The notes below the pieces were generated by a model, which saw only the letters and a program-made list of their open reading frames with translations, was not told the origin of the DNA and made no database searches. 61,660 bases of DNA from Biscogniauxia marginata (lineage: Eukaryota; Ascomycota; Sordariomycetes; Xylariales; Xylariaceae), in NCBI GenBank assembly GCA_022695795.1, contig MU404215.1, positions 1 through 61,660 on the forward strand, in the 5' to 3' direction. How positions within the stretch are numbered: position 1 is the stretch's first letter; each line of letters starts with the position of its first letter. The translations under genes were made by a program, and so were the position numbers. Shown piece by piece: positions 47,297 through 60,672 of the stretch.

Positions 47297-50280
47297 TAAG
47301 TACTTAACTAATATAATACGATGCTGTGGGCCGGGTCGGTGGATTCTCTGATTAGATTAGTTTACCCACGTTTTGCGTTTTGCTTAGTTTTTATTTAATT
47401 AACAACTTTTAAAACCTATTTTTTTTGTTATTAATTAGTAATAAAATATATAATGAGAGTTATATTTTTTGTTTTTTGGTTTTTTTTTTTTGGTTTCTTA
47501 TTACGGACTTTTAAATATAATTTTTATATTTAAAGATTTTCGATATTTATAATTAATAAATAGTAAATTAAGTATATAATTAGAAATTATAAAAGTTTAA
47601 TCGTAGTATTAAAAAGGAAATTAATTAATTAAATATTAATCTTTTTTATATATTTATTTATTTTATTAAAAAAACCAAAAAATTTTATTAAGAGAAAATC
47701 GTTAATCGAGGTTTTATTTTAGTTATAATTTTAAACGATTTAAATGCGGTGTTTAACACGTTAATAGCTTAATTATATTATTTATATATAAGATTATTAA
47801 AGGGACGTATTAATTAAATAAAAAAAAGCTTATTATAATCGATTAATTTATATATTTATTATATTTATTAAAAGTATTTATAAAATATATTAAAAACGTA
47901 AATAATTTATAAATACTTATTATTTATTACATATTAAAATTAAGTTTATTATTAGTCGTTATTTTTATTATATTTCGTATTTATATAATATTAAACACTT
48001 TAAACGAAAAATCTTTAAAATATAGTTTTTTATTTATAAAATTTTTGTTAATTAACGAGAAATTCTTAATTAAAATCCTTTTTATATTATTTTTACTTCA
48101 TATAAAATATTCACAAAACGAGAAATCCTTAGTAAAATATCGATTTATAAATTTAAAGGGCGTTATTAAAAAAACATTAAAAAAATAACGATTTTTATAT
48201 TTTAAAGATTTAAAAGTAAAGATTTTTAAAAATATATTAATAATATCGAAATATAAAAAAGTATATAAATATAATTAATTTTTAGATTTAAATTAAAAAA
48301 TAAAGTTTATTAATAATATTTTAACTTATTAATTAAAATTAAACGTAATTAACTTAAATTATAAAAAAAATTAAAAAATAAACTTTTGTTATAAATTACG
48401 AAGTGAAATATAAAATTAACGTCGAAAATTAATAATTTAAAACGTTAAAAAGGCGAAATTATAATAAACTTCGTTAGTTAAATAATTAAGTTTTTTTATT
48501 TAATAAGTAATAATTAATTAAATAAATTATAAAATTATTTATATAAATATATATATATAAATAGGAACAAAAAATAAGTAATTTTAAAATCGAGTTACAA
48601 ATTAATTAATTAATAAAGAATTTCTAAATAAATTAAGGGATTTTTTAAATAGTTATATATTTTAAAATATAATAAATATTATTATTATATATATAATATA
48701 TCCCGGAAAAAAATAACTTTTTTAATAAGTTAAATAATATAAAGAAGATTATTATTATTATATTAATTAAAAAAGTTATTTAAAAGCTTAAATTAATTAT
48801 AAAGTAATTTTACAAGATATTATTAAATTTAAAAAGCGCGTTATTTATATTTAAACTTAATTAAAGCTTTTAAACCTCGTTTTATATAAAAAGATTTTAG
48901 TTTTTAAGCGTTTATTAATATTTTATAAACGCGTATATTTAATTTAAATAAAAGTATTAAAATAATTATTAAAAAGGTTATTAAAATGGATATTAAACCT
49001 TATTTTTAATATAAAATTTTACGAATTTTTAAAATCGAGAACTTAATTAATAAAACGGTGTAATATAAAATAATAAATAAGCGCGAAACTTAAAATTTAT
49101 ATATTTTAATTACGACGAAAATAAATATATAACGAGGGTATATTTAAAACCTTTTATTAATTAAAAATAAATATTTTTTAATTACGAAATAAAAAGTTAT
49201 ATAATTTTTTAATGTTTTAAAATATCACGTTTTAATTAAAATATTATTTAAATCCGGGATTCGGTTTATCGTAAAAAGGAGTTTTTAAGAGATTTTAAAG
49301 CGAGTTTACTTAATAAAATAATAAATATATTTAATTAAAATTAAAATTAAAATTAAAATAAGTTAAATATTAAATTAATAAATATAAAATAAGTTTTAAA
49401 AAAAGAAACGGCTTAATTAATATTTAAATTTTATTTTTAATTATTTTTTTTATATTAATTAAAAAACGTAAACGAAGTAATAATAATAATAATAAATTAA
49501 TCGTTAATAACGTCACAAATAAGTGTTTATAATTAAGATTTTTAAATGTGAGAGTATTAAATATAAAGATAAGTAGAATTCTATATATTTCTCTTTATAA
49601 TCGAATTAAATTATTACTTTATTATAAATTAACTTATTAATTTAGTTAAAAAGTAAATAATTAAAAAAGAGGATTCTTTATATAGAATTTTTAGACTTAA
49701 ATAAGCATTTTTAAAGAAACTTTATTAAGGATTTATTAATAATATTAAGAGAGGAATTAAAATTAAGTTATTTTGCGATAATCGTAAATTTGATTAAAAA
49801 AAGAAATATAATAATAATATCATTTCGATTTATATTTTTAAGAATTACTTAAATTAATAAATTAATAAAAATAAGTTATTAAAAGTTACTTATTTTTTGT
49901 AAATTATTTAAAGTTAATTATTAAATTGATTTTTAACTTTAAAAACGTAATTATTTAAAAAAACTTAATTTAATTATTAAAAAGAAAAAGCTTTATATAT
50001 CGGCGTTAAAAAAAAGCGAATATTAAGAACTTTATTTTATTATTATTAATATTAACGCAAATATAACGTAATTTAATATAAAGGTTATTTAATTAAAATT
50101 TAAAAATCGTGTTATAAATAATAACGACAAAATATATTAAAGTTATATTAATAAAGAAATTAATAAGTATATAATAAATTATAATTCGTTATAAAAATTA
50201 ATTAATTTAAAAAATATAAATAACTTAAATTTTAAATTAATATTTGTTTATAAAGTTTATAAATTAAAAATTAAAAATAT

Positions 50281-50394
50281 TATTATTATTTTAATTTATT
50301 ATTATTTTAATTTATTATTATTTTAATTTATTATTATTTTAATTTATTATTATTTTAATTTATTATTATTTTAATTTATTATTATATTATTTTT
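50281..50394. repeat. 16-bp minisatellite
   Basis: About six to seven near-identical copies of TTTTAATTTATTATTA in tandem within RIP-mutated DNA. Confidence 0.85.
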
Positions 50395-50714
50395 TATATC
50401 GTAAAATTTTTATTAATAATTTATATTTACGTTATAAAGTTTAATAAGTCGTATAACTTATTATTAAATAAAATTAACTTTGCCGTAATTGAGTTATTAT
50501 TAATTATAATAATAAAAACTTTATTTTTTAAAAAATTAATAAAGTATTTTATACTTTAATTATAAGAGATAGTTTCTTTATTAGTTTAATCGTTATATAA
50601 AAAAAGATAATAAATACGTTTTTTTATATATTAAGAAAAACGATATATTATTAAAGGATTTTAATAGCGAAGCAAATATAAAATAAGGATTTAAATTAAA
50701 GTCGAATTTAAACT

Positions 50715-51199
50715 TGTGACGAACCTCCCTGTGTGTTCCTAGTCAGCTGACTTCACAAGTGAGTACGTACTAGGTTTTCTTGTTTTAAAGGTAACAATGA
50801 GTTAAGATTGGTTTAAGTGATTTATAATGTTATGTTCGTTAAAGAGGTTTTAAGGTACTCTCATTATAATATTAAAAAGTGATTATAGTTTTAGATTAAT
50901 AGCTAAAGAATGAAAGATTAATTACACAAAGAAATTCTAATTTATTTATACTTGTTTTTCTTTATATACATTTCCATTATTTAATATATTAAATATCGAT
51001 GGATATAAAATTCCTTTATATTTATCCTTGTTGGATATAATATCTCACCATATCTATCCCTGTTAGATATAATATTTCACCATATTTATATCACGTAAGG
51101 TTACATTATAACCAAAACGGAACCAACTTATTCATTAATTTCTTGGTCCATGCCACGACACCTTGGTATAGAATCCCTCTATTTCCATGATTCGTAACA
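50715..51199 (-). repeat. 3' LTR of the chromovirus
   Basis: 485 bp, TGTGACGAACC...GATTCGTAACA on the plus strand. It contains three imperfect tandem copies of a roughly 32-bp GATATAATAT...CCATCC unit. Differences from the other LTR that I compared are transitions, as RIP would produce. Confidence 0.88.
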
Positions 51200-51215
51200 C
51201 TATTTCTTTCTTCTT
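51200..51215 (-). other. Polypurine tract of the chromovirus
   Basis: On the minus strand this reads AAGAAGAAAGAAATAG immediately before the 3' LTR, where the plus-strand primer of a retroelement is expected. Confidence 0.65.
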
Positions 51216-52019
51216 AAAATCTTTATTTTAAAAATTATTTTTAGTAAGTTATTTTTTTTTCCCTTTATAATAATTATATTTAATAATCATATTACTAAGC
51301 GTTATTGTCTAAACCAGAAATTCGAACGCGAAAAACTTATATATCAAATAGATAGGTTAGGTTTTAATTTTAAAATCATGCTTTATTCTCGTTATTTTGA
51401 TTAAGCGTTTAAGTGTGTTATAGCAAAAGGAGAGTCTCGAAAATGTAGTGAATATATTTATGAGGGTTGTTCCTACGATGAGATTAGTATTGCTTTAAAT
51501 TCCTTTGATCGATTAAACATTAAAGAGGAACAATTGCTTCGATAAGAACAATAAACGAAAAAGACTTTTTTTTTTCATTAAGCCGAAATAACTTATTTAT
51601 AGTCGGAAATTAATTGTTTTTAAACCAAGGTTAATAAATTTATTAATTATATATTACGCTTACGTCGCTAATGAGATTTTTTTAAATAAAAAAGTCTTAA
51701 AATGTTATAACGGGGTTTTTAAAATCTAAACGAGCTAGAAAAATAAAAGTGTTTAAAGAAGGAATAAAAACGTGTTATAATCAAATAATAACGTCTCTTT
51801 AAAGAATAATAAAATACGGAGAAATCGTTGTATTAATTTGTATCCGGGTAAGGCGTACTTGTTTCAAAGGTTTTCCCCTTTTTCAACTAGTCCTAATTAG
51901 GTCATGATTTAAGTCCCTAAATCCCCCTAGGCGATCTGGGTTCTAGCGGTAAAAGTTCTTAAGTTTATTTGTTAAATTCTTTAAATATTTAAGTGATTTT
52001 TAAGTGTTTTTCTTGGGTG

Positions 52020-55000
52020 GGTAACCTTTTTATTTAATAAAATATTGTAACTAACTTCCAATTCGTCTTAAATCCAGTATCTTTTCTATTTCGTATTTAT
52101 TAGGGTTTTTCTTAAATTCTAATTGGTTTTCTAGTATAATATTATTTAGTACTGGTTTTAAGAGCGAAACATGAAATACAGGATGTATTTTAGATCTTTT
52201 TAGTAATGCTAGTTTATAATTAACTTTCGAAATAACCTTCTTAATCCTATATGGTCTTAATTTCTTGAATTCTAGTTTTTCGCTAGGTCGTTTTGTTAAT
52301 TTAAGGTGTTTTTAATGTTACGCCTTATCGTTAGTGGAGTAAGTAGATCATATTTCTTCTTTTAAGAATTGGTCCCTTAATTCTTTTTTTATTATAGTAT
52401 TTTGTTATTTTATCCTAAATAAACTGTAATTTTTTTTGTAGCCGTTATTATACTACATGGATCTTTTTAAATAGTACTTCTACTTTTGGGGCCTTTGTTT
52501 CGATTTTTGGTGCTTCCATGAGTTCGATCAATTGTTTTTGGATTTCCATTTTTTACCTGTACACTGCCTTGTATAGTAATATCTTTATGTTTTCGTTAAT
52601 CGAAGTGTTATATGCTATTTAAGTTATTAATAACAATTCTACCTAATTATTTATTTCCTAGTTAACATAGCTTCGTAAGTATTATTCTATTATCTGGTTT
52701 AATCTCTTTATCTACCTGTTTATCTAAGAATAATACGTTATAAATAACTTTTATTTAATTCCTATTCGTTTTATTAAATTAATTCAAAATTTTAACGTAA
52801 ATAGCTTGTCTCTATTTAAAACAACGCGTTTTAATAACCCATATTTATTAATATATTCTCTTAAGAAACTAAAAACTAGTTATTTTACTATACTTAATTC
52901 GTTAAATGGTAAGAAGTAAACATATTTCGTGAGTTTATTAACGATTATTTATATGCTGTTATAATGTACTCCTATAATAGGATCTTTTAACTCTAAAAGT
53001 TTCACTACGAAATCCTATATAATTATATTCCATGCCTTGTTAGGTATCTAGGTTGGTTGTAGTAGTTTGTATAATTTATATCGTGATGTTTTAACTTTAT
53101 TATAAATGTTGTAATTCTTTATAATTCTTTTAATTGTTTATCGTATTTTTAGAAAGTCGAATTCCTTTTAAAATCGTTTTATTATTTTGAAAATCCCTTG
53201 GTGGTTATATAGAGAATGTTTATGAAATTCTTTAACGAATTCGTCTTGTATTCGTTTTAATATATATACCTTTTCTTTATATAAAAGAAGTTCGTCGTTA
53301 AATCCTTATTAAAATTGTAATTGTTTTTCTTTTTAGCTATAATTTTCTTTAAACCGTTATTTCTAGTTTCCTATGTTGATTCGCATGTAAACTAATACAA
53401 CTAACCTGTTATTTTATTGTTTAAACATCTAGACATTTCTCTTATTAATTTTTGATTTATAATCTCCCTTTTTACTAAAAAGATCTACTTGGATATTTTC
53501 CTTTCCCTTGATATACTAAATTTTAAAATTGAATTTAAATAAGAAAATTATTTAACGCTCGTGTCTCTAGTTAAGCGTTTATATTGTTATAAATCGTGTA
53601 AGATTCTTATGATCTAAATAGATATTAATAGGTTTTTTGGTTTTGCTAAGCCATAATTCCCATTCCTCTAGTGCTTTAATAACTACTAACAATTCCTTAT
53701 TATAAATTTAATAATTCAGTTTAACATTATATAGTGCTTTAAATAAGTACACGACTAGGTACTATTTCCCATTATCTTCTAATTACTCTAGGACTGCTTT
53801 AATGGCGAAATCTAAAGCGTTTATCTTTAATCGTTTCTTTTTATTTTCATTTAGAAGTTTATATATAACCTTACTAGTTATAACTTCTTTTAACTGCTAA
53901 AAAGCCTATTTAGCTTTTTTAATAAAATAAAAAGCCTTTCTTATTTTTACTAAAGTAGTTAATTCCGTTAATAATTTAGCGATACGCCCAAAATCTTTAA
54001 TAAATTATTTAACATAGTTAATAAAGCCAAGAAATACGTGTACGTTTATAACACTCTTAAGTTCTAGTTAATTCTTTATTACTGCTATTTTTCCTTTTTA
54101 AATGCGAATTTCTCTTGGACTTATTATAAACCCTAAATAGTCTAATTTCTTGATATACTATTCGCTTTTAGTCAAATAAATAAGTAGATTTACCCTTTTT
54201 AGGGCTTTTAACACCTGCTTTACATGTTCCTTATATTCCTTTTCGTTTTTTAAATAAATTAATATATCGTCTAAATAAACAAATATAAATTTATCCAGAA
54301 ACTTACAAAGGACTATTATAATTATATATTAAAATATAGCGGGTGCGTTAATAAATCCAAATAGCATGACTTTATACTTATAATATTTATATATTGTTTA
54401 GAAAGCTATATATTATTCGTGTTTCTTGGCTATTTTAATTATATAATATTTATCGCGAAAGTTTAATGCTATAAAGATTTAGGCCTTATTAATTTATCCT
54501 TTTATAAGTTTTATTAGTAGTAACAAATATCTGTTTTTTTTGGTTATTTTATTGAGGTGTCAATAATCAATCACTTGTTACCATACTAGGTTTTCTTCTT
54601 TATCGACATATTACTTCTCGTTTTTATTAACTTTAAGTACCATGATCGCTGGGTATCTTAACGAGAATTTAGATTCTCGAATATATTCTTTATTAAGATC
54701 CTCTTAAATTCCCTTTTATAGTACTCTTTATTTTTCCTGATTTATAAAATATATTAAAAATAATTTTAATTATTTTCCTTCTTTAAAGTGAATTTAGTGA
54801 TTCCACTAGCTATATTTTAATAATTCTTTTTTTATCTTATTTTTAAATAATTTATAGAAACGGAGGTACTCGCGCGGTACTCTTTTCGTTAAATTTTTAA
54901 GTTTAGTTACTCGAATTATATAAGCGATATGTTTCGTTTCTATATCCGTTTCTTTAGAGTCATTTGCGGTACTTATCTCGTAACCCGTAATAATTAACTC

Positions 55001-55340
55001 CTCCTATTTCTAATCCCAATAAAGCATATCTATCTCGAAATTTATTCATGAATTACTTTTTCTAAACTAATTCATTCCTAAGATTATATCGTGATTTAAT
55101 ATATATATAATATTAAAAATAATTTATTTAAGATATCTTTAAATAGTTACTAAAAGAGGAATTGTTTTTTTTAACACCTTATTATTCTCGTAACTAAACA
55201 TGTTTCTCTTAAAGTTTTATAGCTTATATGGACTTTATTTATATATTTATAGTATTCTATCTTCTTAAGCTACCTTTACTAAGACATAACTTTTATTTAC
55301 TCTTAAATCTATTAAGGCTTTATACTCTCTTTCATTATAT
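52020..55340 (-). pseudogene. Decayed pol of the chromovirus (protease, RT, RNase H, integrase, chromodomain)
   Basis: Landmarks on the minus strand, interrupted by stops. A protease-like ALIDLRVNKSYV is near 55260-55320, where the active DSG is changed. RT has VIDY.HLNKIT near 54545-54595 and the catalytic YLDDILIY at 54259-54280, followed by LDYLGFIISP. RNase H has YLDHKNLTRF near 53600-53625. An integrase core relic (KDP...VHYNS.. to KYVYF) is near 52900-53010. The integrase C-terminus KIHPVFHVSLLKPVL is at 52145-52190. A chromodomain-like EKILDLRRIG and YFIK.KGY lies at about 52025-52090 with a stop at the Trp position. The domain order RT-RNaseH-IN-chromo defines Ty3/gypsy chromoviruses. 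No restored protein is given. Confidence 0.85.
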
Positions 55341-55759
55341 CTAACTCTGGTTATAATAGTGTTATTAAGTCTTAATTGGATTTCATATAAGGACTTATTA
55401 TTTATGGCTTCTCGCTGCCTTACTAGCGAAAGCCTTTACCGTTTTTTGGTTTTCCACGTCTTTTCTTTTTTGGTTTTCTTTTAATTGTTGTAACCCGAAT
55501 GTCCTTTTATTCTTAGGCTTTCATAAAAACGTGTTTCTAGTAATTATTACTTAGATAGTCTCTTTAATTACTCTTCACGCAATAGGGGGTAAAAAGTCTA
55601 TCCTTTATGCAGAACCTTACACATTAAAATTTTAATTCTTTTTCGAAAGCTTTTTTATAGCCTAAATTCGTTCTATTGACTCGGAATTTCTTAAAGTTTT
55701 AAATTATCCTTAAATAAAAAGAGTAATTCTTAAGTTTATTTACTAAAGGTATCTCGATG

Positions 55760-57890
55760 TCTCCCCTTAGGTTTATATTGATTTCTAAAAGCTTCCCTTT
55801 TTATTTAAAGTATACCTTGGTGATTCGTTTACAGCCTTGTTTAATCGCACGTGTTTTTACTTATTACTCTATTAAGTGTTTTCCTATAAAGCCAAATAGA
55901 TTAGTGTCGTATTTAATTCGTTTTTCGAGCTATTATAGAAAATGTAGTTCCTTTTATAATTCCCATAATTCTTCTTTAATCTCGTTTTCTTCGAAACCTG
56001 CTCTAAGCAAGTCATATACGTCGTATAATATCGAGGTATAATATATATAACCTTTAACTATTATTTCGTAGCTTTTTTTAAAGTTTAAATGAAAATAATA
56101 TACTTTAGAGTAATGTGGCTATTATGGGGTGTTATCACAAATATACTCATTTTTTTTCGTGTCGTCACTTTCTAGTTCTTGAGAATAGTAACCAGCTTTA
56201 TTTTTAGAACTTTTATATACTTAACAAGCGTCGTTAATATAAAAACTCCAATATAACGATACATGTTCCCTTAAACTCTAATGGACATTATAATTATCAT
56301 TTATGTAAAGCCTTTAATTTAAACTATTGTACTGGCTTTTCCCTTAATAGGTTTCGCATTTGTCGTTTTTGTAGTAGCTCTAATGTAAATTATCATAATT
56401 TAACTTAATTCCTAAGTCGTATTCTAGTTTATAGTTATTATATACGTATAGTAATTCGCTTTCGTTATATCTTTATTTGGCTTATTCTAGTGTAAGATGT
56501 TTTAAATACAAGTAGTTATCTTTTGAGTAGTTTTTATAATTAATTTAATAAAATTCATAAATTCCTTCTATAAGAGCCTCCTTAATTTCTTCTGCTTTAA
56601 TAATATTAATAGTAAATACTTAGTTTATCTTTTTGTTATTTTCAAATTAAACCTTTGTTTTGGCGATTCTTTTTTCGAGTTAAGGAATTTCTTTTATTCT
56701 TAGTTCCTATTTCTTAGAACTTTGGTATTTATTCTTATAATGTTTTTTCTTTTTGTAATTAAAATATTTAATAGTTAATTTATCTCGTTTTTTTTTTGTT
56801 TTTTTTGAATAATGTTGATTTTAATGGGATTTGACTTTGTTTTAGTGCTTTTTTTGGTTCTGGCACCGCTTTTGTGATTTCCTCTCTTTAGCTGGTCGCT
56901 ATTCCTTTGTTGTATCGTTTTTTTCTTTTTAAGGTATCGTTTGAAGTTCTTGTTATTGATAATAATTGCCATTATAACGTAGTTATTAAATTTCCTTAGG
57001 TTCCTTTCTTTATATAGGTTTGTTTTATATAACTTATTCTTTACATGGTTTTTTAACCCTTAATAAAATAAGTAGTATAGGCTTTTGATAAGTAGTTGTG
57101 ACTAGTTTGCGAGTTTTTTGAACTTAATAACGTAATTTAAGGCCTTTTTATCCTATCGTAATTTATAAAGTCGAGCTTCGGCTTGTTACTTAAGGATTAA
57201 ATTGCCGAATATAGATTTAAGTTGTTTTTTAAACTCCTTATAATTTTTAAAGACTTTTTTCGTGTCTTTTTAAGCGTTTAATCCGTTTTCTAAATGATCT
57301 TTTAACACTGGTTAAAACCAGGTTAAGGCGGTTTTGGTAAGGAGTTAGAATACTGTAAAAACCTTTTATTCCTTAATAATAATCGTTTTATAATAGAACT
57401 ATAAATAGGTTCCAGCTTAAATCAAAAATCCTTTTAAATCGCTTAATCTATCATATTTATTAAGTGTAATTAGTTTAAAACCCTTTATGTCGAGGGTTGT
57501 TATATTGTCGTTTTCGTTCGAGTTATTAAGGTCGTTATCATTTAAGGGTAGTTACTTGTCTTTAAGAGGTTAGGGTTGTTTTGCTTATTTATCTTCTTTT
57601 TTAGGCATTTTTTCTTCCTTCTTTTCTTCCTTTTTAAATGCTTCTTTTTATTGATCTTCCAAGATGTCCTCTTATGACTCTTTTTTAACTACAATTATAA
57701 TAAACTCTTATGTTGGTTCCTTTAAACCTTTTAGTTGTATCGTAAAAAGACCTGAAGTTTTCGTTTAAGAGCTTATTAATTATTATTCTTTTACTTGTTT
57801 CTTTTTTTATTGCCCTTTAGTTTTAGGGGGTATATTTGTCTTGGGATTGTTCAACTAAAAGTCCCTCCTTTTAAACCAATGTTAAGTATT
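55760..57890 (-). pseudogene. Probable gag region of the chromovirus
   Basis: Between the protease relic and the 5' LTR. Fragments are rich in Lys, Glu and Asn on the minus strand, and the stretch includes a Lys/Asn-rich open segment at 56775-56972. The assignment rests on position; no matrix or capsid motif could be read, and a zinc-knuckle remnant near 55440-55500 is only suggestive (GHSGYNN). Confidence 0.5.
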
Positions 57891-57909
57891 AATTAAGGAG
57901 CTATTAAAA

Positions 57910-58394
57910 TGTAACGAACCTCCCTATATGTTCCTAGTTAATTAACTTCACAAATGAGTACGTACTGGGTTTTCTTGTTTTAAAGGTAATAATGGGTTAA
58001 AATTAGTTTAAGTGATTTATAATGTTATGTTCGTTAAAGAGGTTTTAAGGTATTTTTACTATAGTATTAAAGAGTAATTATAGTTTTAGATTAATAGTTA
58101 AGGAATGAGAAACTAATTATATAAGGAAATTCTAATTTATTTATACTCGTTCTTCTTTATATACATTTCTACTGTTTAATATATTAGATACCGATGGATA
58201 TAAAATCCCTTTATATTCATCCTTGTTAGATATAATATTCCACTATATCCATCCCTATTAGATATAATATTCCACCATATTCACGTCACGTGAGGTTACA
58301 TCATGACTAGAACGGAACTAACCTGTTTATTAATTCCTTGGTCCGTGCCACGACACCCTGGTATGGAATCCCTCCATTCCCATGGTTCGTAACA
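57910..58394 (-). repeat. 5' LTR of the chromovirus
   Basis: 485 bp, TGTAACGAACC...GGTTCGTAACA on the plus strand. Its outer end is better preserved than that of the other LTR. The inner flank (minus-strand TTTTAATAGCTCCTTAATT) would hold the primer-binding site, but it is too mutated to match to a tRNA. Confidence 0.88.
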
Positions 58395-58666
58395 AAACTT
58401 AAAAGACATTATTAAAGAAATATTAAATATTATGAAATTTATTATAATAATATTTAACGAGCATTTAAATAAATAAAAAAACTAAATAAACGCTTAAGCT
58501 TAAAACGAGTTTTAAGTAATAATAAAAGCTTAAAAATTAATATAATTATTAAAACTCAAAAAATAATAAAAAAAGTTTAATTTATTTTCGTTATATTTAT
58601 TATTTCGAATTATATAAAAAAATTATTTTACATTTTATTTAATTAAACTTAAAAAAATAAATATAA

Positions 58667-59065
58667 TGTTACGAACCTTCCCTTTGCTGTGTCACGTGTG
58701 GGTTACATGACCAGAAAAGCGGCGTTGAGCGCTTGATTGGGAAAGAACGCCGATAAATCAGTAAATCATGGATGGGAGATTCATGATTCAATGATTCACT
58801 TAATAATAAGAAGGGAAGAACGGGTATAAGTAAATCAAGGTTCCCTATGTATCTAGTCATTCATTCTAGTTCTTCAGCTATCAATCTAAGACTACAGTCA
58901 CTCTTTAATACTATAGTGAGAGTACCTTAAAACCTCTCTAACGAACATAACATTGTAAATCAATTAAACCAATCTCAACCCACTGTTACCTACAAATCAA
59001 GAAAACCCAGTACGTACTCACCTGTAAAGTCAGCTGACTAGGAACACACAGGGAGGTTCGTCACA
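58667..59065 (+). mobile_element. Solo LTR, well preserved
   Basis: 399 bp, TGTTACGAACCTTCCC...GGGAGGTTCGTCACA, flanked by TATAA on each side (58662-58666 and 59066-59070). It retains normal base composition and CpA content and is in the opposite orientation to the full-length element 270 bp away. The last ~200 bp are closely related to the other LTRs, while the first half differs (contains TCACGTGTGGGTTACATGACC). Confidence 0.82.
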
Positions 59066-60251
59066 TATAATAAAAGAAAACCGGGATAATTAAAAAATAA
59101 ATACAATTTTAATATAAATACCTTTATTTACGACATTAAAAAATAAAAAGAGATTTTATTTAATTATTTTACTAAATAAATAAAAACTATATATATTATA
59201 TATATAATATTAAATATATAACGATAAATTATTTATAATAAATAAAGATATATATATAAAATAAATATAATTTAATAAATTCGAGTTTTAAATTTATATT
59301 AATAATCGATAATTAAATAACCAAAATAATAAGTAATTAACGTTAAAATTTATTAAATAAAATAAAATATTTCGAGATAAATAATTTAATATTAACAAGA
59401 ATAAAATAAAGATAAATTAATTAAATAAAGAAAAGAAAATAAAAATAAAAATAAATTTAATAGTTGCCGTGTTTTATAATTAAATTTAAAGCGTTAAAAA
59501 TATTATTAACAAGATATAATATATAAAATCTTTATTTTATTTAATGTAAATATATATTAATATAATTATAAATATAACGAGAAATAAGTCGTTTATATTT
59601 ATTAATTAATTTCGGCTTAATAAGTTAAAAGTTTAAAAAAATCTTAATAAAGATAATTAAATAATAAACCATAATATATAATTAACGAATAAGTTAAAAA
59701 ATCGAATATTATTATTAGCTTAAAAGTAAATATATTGAAAAAAAAATTTAACTAAAAGAATTATATTATATATAAAAGTATTATTTTATATAAGCTTTAA
59801 ATAACCTTAAAACGATAAATTTAATTAAATATAAAATAGTTATTAAGGAAAATATTATTTTATTTCGCTTAAAATAATTAAAAAATATTTTTAACGAGCA
59901 AAAGTTTATATAGCGATTTTTTTTATAAATAAAAAAAGTTAAATTAATTATATTAAAATTTTCATTTTAAGCGGTTTATATTTAATTCCCGCTTAAAAAA
60001 ACGAAATAAAAAAGGTAATTATAAATTTTAAATTAATTAATTCCGTAATTATTAAGTTATAATGGTTTATATATTATAAAAATGGCGTTTTTAATACGAT
60101 TATTATAAGGAATTATAATATTTTTTGAAAAAGATATTACGTATAAATATTAAATTATAAAAATAAGAATTAAAAATTAATATAAAATAATATTCGTAGC
60201 TTTAAATAATTAATATTTTAATTTTTAAATAATTATAAAGTTAATTAAATC

Positions 60252-60672
60252 TAACGTGTCTTATAAGCGAGTAAGCCACACAAGCGAGTGGGCCACTTAA
60301 TTTCTCATATAAAATCGACTTTTTTAAAAATTCATAACTTTATACGTAAAAATCGTAAAAGTTTTACGCCTTTTTTATTAGTTATATAATTATACGGTTT
60401 AACTAAAAGTAAAATTAAAAAAATTAATTTTAAAAGACACGAAAAAAAACGCATAAAAACTAAAATTAAAATAAAACGCATAAACCTTTTTACGTATTTC
60501 TTTATACATTTTATTTTCATTTTTTGATTTTACTTTTAATTAAACATTATAATTATATAACTAAAAAAAAGGTCCGAGATTTTTACGATTTTTACGCGTA
60601 AAGTTATAAATTTTTGAAAAAGTCGATTTTATATAAAAAATTAAATGGCCCACTTACTTATAAAACATGTTA
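60252..60672. mobile_element. Foldback (MITE-like) element, complete copy
   Basis: 421 bp with ends TAACGTGTCTTATAAGCGAG and CTTATAAAACATGTTA and inverted arms of about 190 bp (CTCATATAAAATCGACTTTTT / AAAAAGTCGATTTTATATA; AACTTTATACG / CGCGTAAAGTT; TTAGTTATATAATTA repeated inverted). No coding capacity. This uninterrupted copy defines the structure of the family. Confidence 0.75.

Larger units (their letters stand above)
50715..58394 (-). mobile_element. Full-length Ty3/gypsy chromovirus, RIP-inactivated
   Basis: Two 485-bp LTRs in the same orientation bound a 6.7-kb interior, with an AAACT target duplication at 50710-50714 and 58395-58399. Read on the minus strand, the order is LTR, gag area, protease, reverse transcriptase, RNase H, integrase with chromodomain, polypurine tract, LTR. 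Every domain contains stops compatible with C-to-T or G-to-A changes, so nothing is translatable. Total length is 7680 bp. Ends on the coding strand are TGTTACGAACC and GGTTCGT(C/T)ACA. Confidence 0.9.
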
